This document shows positions 1 to 10,874 of a stretch of 64,000 bases of DNA, one piece after another; positions within the stretch are counted from its first letter, which is position 1, and every line of letters starts with the position of its first letter. The notes beneath the pieces were generated by a model. That model ran no database searches. It was not told the origin of the DNA and saw only the letters and a program-made list of their open reading frames with translations. The translations under genes and the position numbers were made by a program. Source of the stretch: Aquarana catesbeiana (lineage: Eukaryota > Chordata > Amphibia > Anura > Ranidae); the NCBI RefSeq assembly GCF_042186555.1, contig NC_133325.1, positions 668,885,639-668,949,638 on the forward strand. Direction: 5' to 3'.

Positions 1-767
1 AGCAGTGATTCGTTCAGTCTCCACGAAGGTGGAGATTTAGACATTGGTCCCATTTGGAGCGTCAAGTGTATTGGGGCATGGTCAGAAAAGGAAATGACAT
101 CTATGGATGCGTCCACCACCCTTGGCAGGTCCTGATGGGAAAGGAGCAGGTAATCTAATCTTGAGTACGAATGATGAACTTGTGAAAAGTACGAGTAATC
201 CCTGTCCTTGGGGTGTAAGAGGCGCCAGGGATCCATCAAACGAAGTGAGTGAAGATCAGATTTAATACGTTTAAGGCGAGCATATGAGAGATGAGAGGCA
301 CCCCGTGAGGTGTCCAACAGGGGGTCCATCGCAAAGTTCATATCGCCCCCAAAAATGAGCATCCCCTCCGTAAACTCAAGTAGTATGGGTATCAGCCCAC
401 GCAGGAACCGAGCATGGTCGGCATTGGGGAAATAGATATTGGCAAGAGTGACCTGAACGTCCGACACCCTGCCCTTGATCAGGAGAAAGCGGCCCTGAGG
501 GTCCGCCTGCTGTGCCCCGAACTCCCACTGTACAGACTTTGCCACTAAAATGCTAACCCCCTTAGATTTGGAGATAGGTGAGATGCTGTGGTATGCCGTC
601 GGGAACAGATTGTTAGTCAGTTTGGGAATATGCTCACCATGAAAGTGGGTTTCCTGTAGAAAGGCAATTTGGGTTTTAGTTCTGCGTAGGTCAGCTAGTA
701 GCTGGGAACGCCTTTCTGGGATATTGAGACCCCGTACATTAAGGGAGGTCACCTTTAGGAGAGCCAT
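1..767 (-). CDS. L1-type LINE ORF2, N-terminal endonuclease domain (runs off left edge)
   Basis: Reading leftward from an ATG at 767-765, the frame stays open for 255 codons to the window edge with no stop. The protein starts MALLKVTSLNVRGLN and contains the landmarks of an APE-type LINE endonuclease in order: LNVRGLN (catalytic Asn), QETHF (catalytic Glu), GGDMNFAMD (Asp/Asn pair), HHSYSRLDY, and SDHAPI (Asp-His). This domain nicks target DNA for target-primed reverse transcription; the reverse transcriptase should follow beyond base 1. The order and spacing resemble the L1/Tx1 clade. No ORF1 is seen upstream (768-1732), so the copy may be rearranged or use a separate ORF1. The intact frame suggests recent insertion. 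It sits antisense to the numbering and sense with respect to CUX1. Confidence 0.88.
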   Translation of the reverse strand, partial: MALLKVTSLNVRGLNIPERRSQLLADLRRTKTQIAFLQETHFHGEHIPKLTNNLFPTAYHSISPISKSKGVSILVAKSVQWEFGAQQADPQGRFLLIKGRVSDVQVTLANIYFPNADHARFLRGLIPILLEFTEGMLIFGGDMNFAMDPLLDTSRGASHLSYARLKRIKSDLHSLRLMDPWRLLHPKDRDYSYFSQVHHSYSRLDYLLLSHQDLPRVVDASIDVISFSDHAPIHLTLQMGPMSKSPPSWRLNESL

Positions 768-1732
768 TGTGGCGGCCGGGGCGCTGAGGATCGTTGACAG
801 AATGAGGAGGACAATTACCTCTGGTTTAAGTTTACGTCCCCTCCCAGCTAGAGGGCAACAGCACCAGGGAATAGAGAGGAATAAAGAAGGAGAAGACAGG
901 ATCAGAGAGGGAGGAGGAGAGGGTAGGTAAGGGGGGGAAGGGGAAGGGGGGAGGGAGCAATCTAAGTAAGTCAAGTGACTACTCTAAGATCTCCCGGCCG
1001 AGGCACAAAAGGAATTGTGCAGCAATCGGGAGGTCGCCCTAAGGGGGGGTGGTCGATGCGTCGAAGTGCGCAACAAAAAGTTTTTGCTCACACCTAAGTG
1101 AGCAAGACAAGCAATATGAGAAGGTACTTTTGGGAGTGGTAGGGAGATGCACTGAGTGGGGGGCCTTCAGAATCAGAAACATTGAGAAAAAACAATACAT
1201 TAACCATCATAAGTAAGGTGTAATTTACCACAAAACTGGGCATAACATCCATAAACGTAACTGTGTTTAAGGCTAATACATGCAACTAAGTAAACCTCTA
1301 ACATCCATGACCTACTGGCGTTGACGCATTGCAGAGGCGGCCGGGGGCCGAGGACCCCGGGGGTCGACTCACCCTTCTCCTGGACAGGGCCAGGAGGGGA
1401 CCCCCACCGCTCGGCTGTCAGTGTGCCAAGGCAGCCTGACCAAATGTGGCTCATGAGAAGAATGTATGTACCACCTCCTCAGCGTCTACGTTCATATCAG
1501 ATATGCTCGGGTGGAGTGCATGAAGTCTGGCCTACAGCAAAAATGCAACATTTATAACAGTTATAACAGTGCGTCCCCCCTCCCTCTTCCCCTGTCCATA
1601 ATTGAGAGTTAACCCATGGAAAAAAGGAGGCACCTTCGGGAGAGCAAAAGTAAAAATGGTGTAAAAAAAAAAAAAAAAAAAAGGGGGGGGGGGGGGGGGG
1701 GGAGTCCTGGTGCATGGGTTTGAATGTATCAT
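768..1732. other. Probable LINE leader or flank with an A20G20 tract; no gene
   Basis: No coding frame is recognised. The part next to the LINE ATG is GC- and purine-rich (runs of GGGGAGG near 900-960) and could be the element's untranslated leader. An A-run (1663-1682) passes straight into a G-run (1683-1702). The boundary between LINE and older DNA cannot be placed. Confidence 0.4.
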
Positions 1733-2865
1733 AGGCCTTGTTGACTCCTCTCCAAATGTTTGTGGCCAAAAAGCTCAATTTTGGTCTCATCACTCCAAAT
1801 GACTTTGTGCCAGAAGGTTTGAGGCTTGTCTCTGTGCTGTATGGCATATTGTAAGCGGGATACTTTGGAGCATTTGTGTAGTAATGGCTTTCTTCTGGCG
1901 ACTCGACCATGCAGCCCATCTTTCTTCAAGTGCCTCCTTATTGTGCATCTTGAAACAGCCACACCATATGTTCTCAAAGAGTCCTGTTGTCAGGAAAGGG
2001 TCCATCCGCTGGTAAGATATATCGTTTGGCATGCAGTACTGGGGTCCACCAGCAGGTGTCTCCTGGCAGTGTTGAACTGTCAGGAGAATATTTCCCTGCT
2101 GGTGTCATTTCATCTTTTGGCCGCAGTACTGATGTCCACCAGCGGATGGATCCTGGCAGTATGGAGCAGACAACACTCCCTGCGCTCAGGTGTGACTTGA
2201 GTCAATCATAGTCAGTTCTATAAATAACCGGCAAGCCCTCATATGCTTGCCTTGGTATCTTTCTCCCTGCGCCCTGACCTTGCTGCCTGTATCCTGATCG
2301 TGAACCTGTTTTTGTCCTGCTCTGCTCCGATCCGATCCCTATCCCAAGCCCATCCTGTTCTTGTCCCTCCTGATTCCCTTGGATCCCTTGCCCATCTGCT
2401 GACCTCTCTGTGTATGACCTTGGCCTGGCTTTGTTTACGATTCCGGTATCTCCTTTACTTGTATATATTGTTGTTTGTAGTGGGTTTGTTGTGTTGGTTT
2501 TGCACTGTTTATATTCCTTTTACTTGTCACTTGTTTAATAAACACCATTATTTCACTTACATGCGTTTCTGGTTTCCTCTGTGCAGTCCACACGGTCTGG
2601 TCTACTAAATCCTCTGACACCTGTATTTCACCTGAAGTTATTTGTGGGTTTTTCTTTGCATCCTGAACAATTTTCCTGGCAGTTGTGGCTGACATTTTAG
2701 TTGGTCTACCTGACCGTGGTTTGGTTTCAACAGAACCCCTTGAGTTTAAACACTGCTGATTGGCATTCTCAATTCCTTGGATGCCTTTTTATATCCCTTT
2801 CCTGTTTTATACAGTTCAACTAACATTTCCTGCTGATCCTTTGACAATTCTTTTGATTTCCCCAT
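1733..2865 (-). pseudogene. Tc1-like transposase pseudogene of element A
   Basis: The start codon would be at 2865. Fragments on both sides of the LTR read as one Tc1 transposase: SATTARKIVQDAKKNPQITS to the right, and RTYGVAVSRCTIRRHLKKDG then VIWSDETKIELFGHKH to the left. These are the paired-like DNA-binding part and the first catalytic Asp motif (WSDET) of the DDE domain. The part with the second Asp and the Glu is absent because the left end is truncated at about 1733. The reading frame is also broken between 2700 and 2865. It cannot make an active enzyme. Confidence 0.85.
1988..2619 (+). mobile_element. Solo LTR (632 bp) with 5-bp target-site duplication
   Basis: The segment starts TGTCAGG and ends CTCTGACA, the 5'-TG...CA-3' form of an LTR with a short inverted repeat. 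It is flanked by CCTGT at 1983-1987 and again at 2620-2624. Removing it and one CCTGT restores continuous Tc1 transposase sequence. Inside are a TATA-like box (TATAAATA, 2219-2226) and a polyadenylation signal (AATAAA, 2537-2542), in the order promoter then poly(A), which sets the plus orientation. No internal retroelement genes remain, so it arose by LTR-LTR recombination. The 5-bp duplication fits Ty3/Gypsy or some retroviral LTRs; the family is not determined. Confidence 0.85.
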
Positions 2866-3316
2866 GACTCCGAATCCAGAAACGTCAGTGCAGCACTGGA
2901 TGAAAGATGCAAGGGTCTGTCAGGAGTCCAGAAACTCACCGACCTTTTATACACACACATTAATTACAAGCAAACAGATCACAGGTGAGGATGGTTACCT
3001 TTAATAGCCATTCAAACCCCTTTGTGTCAACTTGTGTGCATGTTATCAAGCCAAAATCACCAGGGTATGTAAACTTTTGATCAGGGTCATTTGGGTAGTT
3101 TCTGTTGTAATTATGATTTAAAAAGCGTAAACACAGTTGATTGATAATAAATGGCTTCAGCCAAACACTAACCATGATTGAAAGAATAGTTTTTGTGTTA
3201 TAATTCAAAGTCTCTGAAAAATGGTCAAGAAATCAAATTCTGCCAGGGTGTGTAAACTTATGAGCACAACTGTATTTGTTTTTTTATTCATTTTTTTAAG
3301 TGGAGTTTTCCTTTAA

Positions 3317-4472
3317 CCACTTTCATATGACATCCTTGACTTTGAGCGGGTATATCTGAATGATGCCTGCAGCTACAGGCATCATTCAGATGTCATCTTT
3401 TAGTGCCAGCAATTCCCTAAACCATACGAACGATTATAGCGGCTGTTCCGCCGTTTGATCGTTCTTACAGGTGGCAAAAGGGGACGTCCCCCCTCCCGCT
3501 GCCCTCCGGTGCTTCTACCAACTCACCGCTTCCATAAGGGAGTCGGAGACACGATCCGCCGGCCCCGGATGGTGACCATACAGATTTCCGGCGGAACAGA
3601 TGGTCGCCGGAGTCTCTGATCGTTCGGAGGCCGGGCATGATGTTATGACATCACACACGGCCTCTGCATTCAAACGAATGGCGCCGCCTCGGCTGGGAAA
3701 CCATGATCTTTTTTTTTTATTTCAGGCTTCCCAGGGTCTTATTGACCCCATATCTCACTGTAAAGAGGACCGATCATGCCATATTCCTATTACAAGGGAT
3801 GTTTATATTCCTTGTAATAGGAATAAAAGTGATCAAAAATATTTATTTTTTAAAAAAAGTGTCAAACTAAAAAAAGAAACATAAATTTAACAATAAAAAA
3901 AAAAAAAAAAATTTTTAAAGCGCCCCTGTCCCCGTGTGCTTGCATGCAGAAGTGAACACATACGTAAGTCCCACCCACATATGAAAACGATGTTCAAACC
4001 ACACATGTGAGGTATCACTGCGAACGTTAGAGTGAAAGCAATAATTCTAGACCTAGACCTCCTCTGTAACTCAAAACATGTAACCAGTAAAAAAATTTAA
4101 AGCATCGCCTATGGGGATTTTTAAGTATCGAAGTTTGGCGCCATTCCACAAGCGTGTGCAATTTTGAAGGGTGACATGTTAGGTATCCATTTACTTGGCG
4201 TAACTTCATCTTTCAAAAAATTGGGCTAACTTCAATGGTTTTTTTTAAAAGCATTAAAACTGTTTTTTTTCCAAAAAAAAAAGTGTTTGAAAAATTGCTG
4301 CGCAAATACTGTGTGAGATAAAAAGTTGCAACGACTGCCATTGTATTCTCTAGGGTCTTTGCTAAAAAAAACCATATATAATGTTTGGGGGTTCTATGTC
4401 ATTTTCTAGCAAAAAAATGATGAATTTTACATGTAGGAGAGAAATGTCAGAATTGGCCTGGATGGGAAGCGG
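3317..4472. mobile_element. TTAA-flanked non-autonomous DNA element, copy 1 (variant, 1156 bp)
   Basis: TTAA at 3313-3316 and 4473-4476 flanks a body that starts CCACTTTC and ends GGGAAGCGG, the same short inverted ends as the other copies here. The interior differs from the common family (for example the palindrome around GATGCCTGCAGC at 3361-3390). There is no transposase ORF. The TTAA target fits piggyBac or Kolobok type elements; I cannot choose between them. Confidence 0.7.
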
Positions 4473-4476
4473 TTAA

Positions 4477-5176
4477 TGCTGAAAATATAGTTAAAAACGC
4501 TTGATAATATTCCTGATAATATATACAGTATAACACATGATTTATGTTCTGCAATTATGGTACATGCCATGTACTCTGCTCCCTGTGGTTAAACATTACA
4601 TAACCACTAGATGGTGCACGAGACTACCAAATCAGTTTCTTTATAAACAGTCTTAACCAAGGCACCATAGCAATTCTTTTACACCAGTAAGGTTCATATG
4701 TACACTAGCAGCTCCTAAACTTGAGTTTAGGAGTTTTTTTTTTTGCTAAAGATCTTAAACTCAACTCCATAAAAGCCTATGTGTCACTGTAGCATAGGAT
4801 TTTAGCAGAGATTAGGAGCTGCTGCAGTTAGGAGAGTTTCAACCTCCCTCTTCTGAACACGGAAGAATCACGTTCAGGATAGGAAAGTTTTGACCGCCAG
4901 AAAGCGCAGCAAAACCATTTTGCGTTTTCCTGTGACCGCGGTAAAAGACGGACACGTGTACATGAAGCCTTACTATATTACAAATTTCTTACTAATGCTA
5001 TGCTTTCAAGTACACATCAATGCTCAAAAACCAAAGTGTGGGAAACCTCAGGTTCTTGGATTGAGATACACATGTTAATCTCATTTTGGTTTATTGAAAT
5101 ATAAAATTCTGAAGTCTGCTCTTTTTAGCAATTCTACAGCTTCAGAAATACTTAAAAAAAATAATCAGCTGTATAC
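4477..5176. other. Intron sequence, no gene
   Basis: CUX1 intron downstream of the Cut repeat 3 exon. There is a possible hairpin near 4717-4740 (AAACTTGAGTTTAG). No further exon is seen; the homeodomain exon was looked for and not found. Confidence 0.5.
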
Positions 5177-5365
5177 CTTTCTTTTCCATCCGCTTCATAT
5201 CCATGAGCTTATCTACATTGTTTGGGTCATTGAGCCAAATCTGCATGCGTACAAATGGTTCTCTTCCTTTCAAGCTAAGTTTATGCCATGGCTTTGGTCT
5301 AGCCAACAAATCAGAGACTGAGCCTTGAGTGAGCCCAAGAATAGTTTCTCCAAACAGACGTTGAC
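5177..5365 (-). CDS. CUX1: CUX1 exon: second half of Cut repeat 3
   Basis: A 189-nt exon (two bases, 62 codons, one base). It encodes QRLFGETILGLTQGSVSDLL, then ARPKPWHKLSLKGREPFVRM, then WLNDPNNVDKLMDMKRMEKK. This completes Cut repeat 3, the repeat nearest the homeodomain. The MDMKRMEKK tail favours CUX1 over CUX2, which I recall as differing there. The acceptor is CCTGTAG|GT and the donor is AAAG|GTATAC. One coding base is left over, so the next exon (homeodomain linker) must start in the matching phase; no such exon is found in bases 1-5176. The basic tail may begin a nuclear localisation region, which is inference. Confidence 0.97.
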
Positions 5366-6004
5366 CTACAGGAAACATAGGTAGAAACAACCATTAAAAA
5401 AACAATGCCTCTTTGAGAGGTGGAAAACACAATGCCTTTTTTCAGTGAACTGAAATAGGAAACAGCTGAATACTGGGAAAAGTAAACTAACAAAAAATAA
5501 GATCCCACTTTCTAGGTTTGTTAAAATACTAAAAACCTCAAACAGTTTCTTTTTAAACTGTCTTAACAAGCTAACAAAAAAGAGGAATTTCTCCACTAAT
5601 TTCTTTTGTGTGTAGAGGTTGTCAGGTATGTATTTCTCTCCAAACATGACATTTTATGAACAGTATGCTACAAAGTGTTAATGCATAAAGTTAACCTATG
5701 ATTATTGTAGAAGTACTAAAGGGGGATCCTTATGGTACACCGGCTCCTAGATTTAGGGCCTCAGGTCTGAAGACACATTTAGCTGTGCACCTTTCCACAT
5801 CCTATGCTTTACTGCCAGGGCCGCTGTTAGAAATCATGGGGGCCCCATACAGCCTTCTTGACGGGCCCTCAAAACCCCCCAGGGTGTAGTGGAACAGCAC
5901 CTTTGACTTTATCCGCCTACAGCTCGAAAATGGAAAAAAAGTTCCTCCTCTGCTCCCACCTCCGGGCCCCTCAGTTGACCTGATGGGGCCCAGGGAAAAG
6001 TAAT
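5366..6004. other. CUX1 intron, partly low-complexity; no gene
   Basis: The segment next to the exon is apparently unique. Around 5816-5990 it is rich in GGGCCCC runs and looks like a degraded repeat, but no clean ends or target duplication could be shown. Confidence 0.4.
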
Positions 6005-6008
6005 TTAA

Positions 6009-6407
6009 AGGATAAGTTCACCCTTGTAAAAAAAAATTATAAATGCACATCTTTTTGCAGGTAAAAAAATATGCATTAGTTTTTTTTTTTATGATCCAGC
6101 AGGCAGTTACACGCTGACAGGAAGCATCAATGAACCACTCAACAGCGCCCTGGTAGTTCATTGACAACTACAGGCCAACAGGTGCAAAGGCTGTCAGTAC
6201 TTGTAGTTTTCACATTCACAACAGTGTAAATGAATGATGTGACTGGGTGGGCGGAGCCCCGCACAGCCGCTTTTTTTACATTTTACATTTTTTTACATTC
6301 TTTTATTGTGACACAGCGGAAGATGGGGGGGGGGGGTGTGCAGGGGCTGCTGTAACAGTAACATATTACATCTTGCATATGGGTGTAACATAATGTAAAC
6401 TTATCCT
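6009..6407. mobile_element. TTAA-flanked MITE with AGGATAAGTT ends (399 bp)
   Basis: TTAA at 6005-6008 and 6408-6411 surrounds AGGATAAGTTCACC on the left and AACTTATCCT on the right, a 10-bp inverted repeat. It is a different family from the CCACTT elements but uses the same TTAA target. It has no coding capacity. Confidence 0.7.
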
Positions 6408-6411
6408 TTAA

Positions 6412-8001
6412 GCCCTGGTAAGCAAGTAGGACCAGGGGTGTGGCCTAGTAAAATTAAATTATTCATGTGGGCAGAAATGACCAATAAAGCTGCCTTGGGC
6501 CCTCCTGTTTAGCTGATGGGGCATGGGCCTAGTACAACAGTGCCAAATGTATTTCCTTATCAGTGGCCCTCCTTACTGCTAACCTATGAGGCTATGGGCA
6601 TTGAAGGTACAAGAGGAATCAAGGGGGCGAAACACAACCTCAGTGTTAGAAGGCCCTGCTTATTGCTGAGCTATGAGGCTATGGGTACTGTAAGTATGAA
6701 GGTACAAGAGGTATAAAGGGGCTAAACAAAACCTCAGTGTTAGAAGTCACTGGGAATTCCAGGAGTTTTGAGGCTACAGCAGAACACCGGGGTTTCTTAC
6801 GGTATTATAGGCATGAAAATTGGCTAATAAGTATTTTTTTCAATGACTTTTGATTATTCTAATGCAAAGATCAAATATGGACATGGTAATCCAATAAATG
6901 GCCCATCAGATCATTTCCTTAGGCTTGGGCACTGTATAGATGTAACCAAACACAATATTTGTTACTACAGCTCGGGACTTTGCTAGGAGAGACGGGGGGA
7001 AAAAAATGAACGTCAAATTTTTTTTAAGGGTTTTGGATAGAGTGGGAAACAATGAGATCCTTGCAGCCTATCCTTCTGACAGTGATCACCAAGACTTAAA
7101 GGGGTTAATTTACTAAAACTGGAGAGTGCAAAATCTGGTGCAGCTCTTCTTAGAAACCAATCAGCTTCCTGTTTTTTTTTTGTCAAAGCCTAATTGAACA
7201 AGCTGAAGTTAGAAGCTGATTTACTAAAACTGTGCATAGTAGCCAATCAACCCCAAAGTGAGAGAAAATCCCAACAGGGACAAGCAAATAAAAACTAAGA
7301 AGAGAACCTAAGGCTAGCCGTACACATCAATACTAACAGGTTCTTCCATCTATGATGAACAGTGTCTATGAATGAATCGTCCATGCCGACTATTATCATG
7401 GCTGTAAGAATAGAGGAACAGTGACTGCATCTGACTAGATGCAGTCACTGTTTGGCCCATAATTTTCCACCCAGCAGGGTGAGAAAGGAGCTACTCAAAG
7501 CTCAAATTTGGGGTGAATAGAGATGAATTTTGAACCATGTATGGCAGGATTAACGTTTTCTCACTCCTTTAAAAACTAAATTGGAACATCACTTTTAATA
7601 GGCAAATCATATGACCCCGTGTTTGGGTACATTTACAATATCTGTGCCTAGTATGGGGACAATATGTGCTTTTTACTTATGTATCAACACTTTTTACATT
7701 TTTTTTATTCTCTGCAGCTTTGATGGGCCAACCATGCTTGAAGCAACGTCAAAACCCAGTCTCTACAATATTATGTGTATAGCTTGGTAGAAATCCATTT
7801 TTACAGAGGCTACATTGGAAGCATGACCACACCTCAAAAAGGAGATGAAAGGATGAAAAGGATGAGTGTAGACATAACACAATTACATATATAATAATAA
7901 CATTACATAATTCCGTCTCCTAATAAAATTGTTAACCACTCATGTCCCCTAACAGGGATAATAAATATAATAAGATTATTATAATGTTTAGGAGCCTGTA
8001 C
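6412..8001. other. CUX1 intron, no gene
   Basis: Mixed intronic sequence with a local near-duplication: 6550-6620 and 6640-6750 share CTATGAGGCTATGGG and ACCTCAGTGTTAGAAG. Nothing else is recognised. Confidence 0.4.
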
Positions 8002-8301
8002 CTAAATTGTTATCGGTTAAAACTTCTTTCACTCTCTTGGTGATGCCATATGTGTCCAGTTCTGGGGACATGGCTACCAGTTCTTGGATGCTCAATGAGG
8101 AATGCCCAGGGAATGGAAGAGGTGTAGCTGGCTGAGAGTCACCAGCAGTTGCATCACTTGACTCCTGTGTTTCTCCTTCTTTTGTCTCTATCGTAGGACA
8201 CGGCTGTTGCACCAGTTCTGTCAAACTCTTTACCGATTCACTGGAGCTCATTGGAGATTCTGGAGCCGGACTGCAGCTGGTTGAACTCTTTGGAGTATTT
8301 T
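8002..8301 (-). CDS. CUX1: CUX1 exon: Ser/Pro linker and first half of Cut repeat 3
   Basis: A 300-nt exon (two bases, 99 codons, one base). It begins with ENTPKSSTSCSPAPESPM and a serine cluster, continues with SLTELVQQPCP and an acidic/Thr-rich stretch, and ends with LDTYGITKRVKEVLTDNNLG, the start of Cut repeat 3. These linker motifs separate CUX1 from its paralogue CUX2. Several Ser-Pro sites resemble proline-directed kinase sites; in mammals this region is phosphorylated, but occupancy cannot be read from DNA. The acceptor is TTTACACAG|AAAA and the donor is TTTAG|GTACAG. The intron upstream is about 35 kb and accounts for over half the window. Confidence 0.96.
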
Positions 8302-8515
8302 CTGTGTAAAACAATAATGCCTTTAGGTTAAAAAGTGTACTATCATTAATTGATGAAATAAAAAAAAGTAGTAAAAAAAATTATGTAGTGGAAGTGAATT
8401 TTGTTTTCAACAGTGCCAAAGAAAGGTTTAATAGCTCTAACGATTTATTCACACAGGCATGCAATAATGTGCATTTATAGGAAATTTCCAAATGTACAAT
8501 TATATTATTATACAG

Positions 8516-8945
8516 GATTTTCTATAGCGCCAAAAGTTTGTGCAGCGCTTAACAACATAAAGACAGAACAGTTACAATACAATAAAAAAAAACAACATTA
8601 GAACGCCCTGCTTATGAGAGCTAAAAATATAAAAGGGCGGACCAAGTGGTAGAAAGGGTAATAACTGTGACGAGGTGAGTTGATGAAGAAAGAAAAGTTA
8701 CGTTGTTAGGAAGAGGGGCGATAGGCTTCCCTAAAGAGATAAGATTTCAGGGATTGCCTAAAGGTGGACAAAGTAGGAGACAACCAGACAGATTGGGGTA
8801 GAGAGTTCCAGAGGATGGGAGAGGCTCTGGAGAAATTATGGACATGAGCATGGGAGGAGAAAACAAGGGAACTCTAAAGCAGGAGGCTGTGAGGAGTGGA
8901 GAGGATGGTATGGATAATATTCTGAGACAAGATTGGTGATATAAA
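8516..8945. repeat. Unclassified interspersed repeat (TATAGCGCCAAAAG type)
   Basis: The motif around 8523-8550 (TATAGCGCC then GTGCAGCGCTTAACA), followed by a purine-rich section with AGTTGATGAAGA and GATAAGATTTCAGGG, matches a repeat I recall from amphibian genomes. The class is uncertain. It has no ORF. The flanks 8302-8515 and 8946-9523 look like ordinary intron. Confidence 0.45.
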
Positions 8946-9601
8946 AATATTAAATATAAATACATGTAATGATTTTAAATGGTATAATGCACACTGTGTG
9001 TTTACCTAGGTTTAGGTGCATTCACTTTAGCGCCATTTAGAAAAAAAAAAAATCTGTGTGTCCAGATTAGATTAGATATTCGGATTGCATCTAAAAGTAT
9101 ATCTACCCGTTCAAATTAGAGGAAATATGCCACAAAGCAAATCATCCACATAGGAAGCCTCTAATGCGACCAGCCATTTCCAGACTTGTGCCAACTATTC
9201 ATTCAGTCACTACCGTGAAATGACTATTCAGCTGTCGAATAGTCAAGGCATTACTGCCTATAATCCATTTTGGATGAATAAAAAGAATACCATCACCAGA
9301 AAATGCAAATTTCCTGGCAACTTCTGGGATCTAGTACATTCTAAGTCACTGATCTGAAACAATGATGCAGCAAATTAAGTCAAAGCTTACAATATGCATA
9401 CCTGATCTGTGTCAGTAACCCAGAAGATAATAAAGTCAAATTTTCATTTTGACAGCCAACATTTTCAAGTGTTAGGTAAGAAATGGCAGCTTCCATCTTT
9501 TTTTTTTTTATCAGCACAGGTTCTTAACCACTTGACCTCCGGAAGATTGACTTCCAATCATGACCAGGCAACTTTTGCGATACGGCACTGAGTTACTTTA
9601 A

Positions 9602-10542
9602 CCACTTCAATACTGGGTGCTTTCACCCCCTTCACGACCAGTCCAAATTTTCATCGCTGTCACATTTTGAATGACAATTGCGTGGTCATGCAAAACTGTA
9701 CCCAAACGAAAATTTTATCAATTTTTCCCCACTAATAGAGCTTTATTTTGGTGGTATTTGATCACCACTGGGATTTTTATTTTTTGCGCTACAAATAAAA
9801 AAAAGACCAAAAATTTTGAAAAAAAAAAGTTTTTCTTAGTTTCTGTTACAAAACTTTGTAAATAAGTTTTCTCCTTCACTGATGGGCACTGATGAGGCAG
9901 TACTGACTGGCACTGATGAGGTGGCACTGATGATGAGGCACTTATATGCAGCACTGATGGGATGGGCACTAATAGGTGGCACTTATGGGCACTCTTAGTC
10001 GGCACTGATAGGTGGCACTGGTGGGCACTTATATGTGGCACTGGTGGGCACTGATGGGTTGCACTGATCAGGAGGCACTGACAGGCAATCACTGATGGGC
10101 AGAGTGCCATCCTAATGGGCACTGATTGGCATCCCTGGTGGGTTCACCTGGGGGTCTCCAGTGGGCATCCTCGATGAGTCTGCATTGATAATCAATATGC
10201 TGATTATCAGCGCAGACACCCCCTGTCAGGAGAGCAGCCGATCGGCTCTCCTCTACTCGCATCTGTCAGTGCGAGTGTAGGAAAACCCGATAAACGTTTT
10301 TTTCCTATTTACACTGTGATCAGCTGTGATTGGACACAGCTGATCACATGGTAAAGAGCCTATGTCAGAGGCCCTTTACCTCAATAGGAGATGCGGTGGG
10401 TCAGACTAACACACCACCGATCGCTGCACGCCCCTGTGGGCGCACGCTAGCGGCTTATCCTGCTGGACGTCATATGATGTTCAGTCAGGGTAATACAACC
10501 ACTTTCCAGCCATCATTGTGCTATATGGCGGGCGGGAAGTGG
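9602..10542. mobile_element. TTAA-flanked element, copy 3 (nested in copy 2, 941 bp)
   Basis: It lies exactly at the TTTAACTGACAATTG site of copy 2, with TTAA at 9598-9601 and 10543-10546. The ends are CCACTTCAA and GGGAAGTGG. Its middle (about 9878-10130) is a minisatellite of GGCACTGATG-like units. This insertion defines the element ends to the base. Confidence 0.87.
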
Positions 10543-10874
10543 TTAACTGACAATTGCGCGTTCATGCAGCGCTGTACCCGAATAAAATATATGTAATTCT
10601 CTTCTCACAAATAGAGCTTTCTTTTGGTGGCATTTGATCATCACTGCATTTTTTATTTTTTGTGCTATAAACAAAAAAAAAAAATGACAAGTAAAAAAAA
10701 CTATATTTTTTACTTTCTGCTATAAAACATATCCAAAAAAAAAAAATCAAATTTCTTCATAAATTTAGGCCAATATGTATTCTGCTACATGTTTTTGGTA
10801 AAAAAAAAAATCACAATAAGCGTATATTGATTGGTTTATGTGAACGTTATAGCGTCTACAAACTATGGGATATA

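Larger units (their letters stand above)
1733..3272 (-). mobile_element. Tc1/mariner element A (decayed, split by a solo LTR)
   Basis: The right end reads GAGCACAACTG followed by TA (3273-3274), as expected for a Tc1 terminus. The long inverted-repeat region (about 3060-3272) has the AT-rich, TGTAAACTT-type repeats of this group. The left terminus is missing; the sequence begins abruptly beside the G-run. The coding part is interrupted by an LTR at 1988-2619. Transposase remains are described separately. Confidence 0.85.

Noticed and set aside
1497..1919. 140-codon minus ORF
   Set aside because: Spans the A20G20 tract (poly-Pro/Phe translation) and part of a Tc1 remnant in the wrong frame.
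2243..2608. 121-codon ORF with hydrophobic leucine-rich stretches
   Set aside because: It lies inside the solo LTR (between its TATA box and end) and has no family resemblance; chance ORF.
1..5176. Search for the CUX1 homeodomain exon
   Set aside because: No frame with a homeodomain signature (WFHNYR-type helix) and matching phase was found; it should lie left of the window.
5816..6417. Possible hAT element from CAGGGCCGC to GCCCTG
   Set aside because: The 8-bp flanks do not match (TTTACTGC versus GTAAGCAA), and a TTAA MITE explains the right half.
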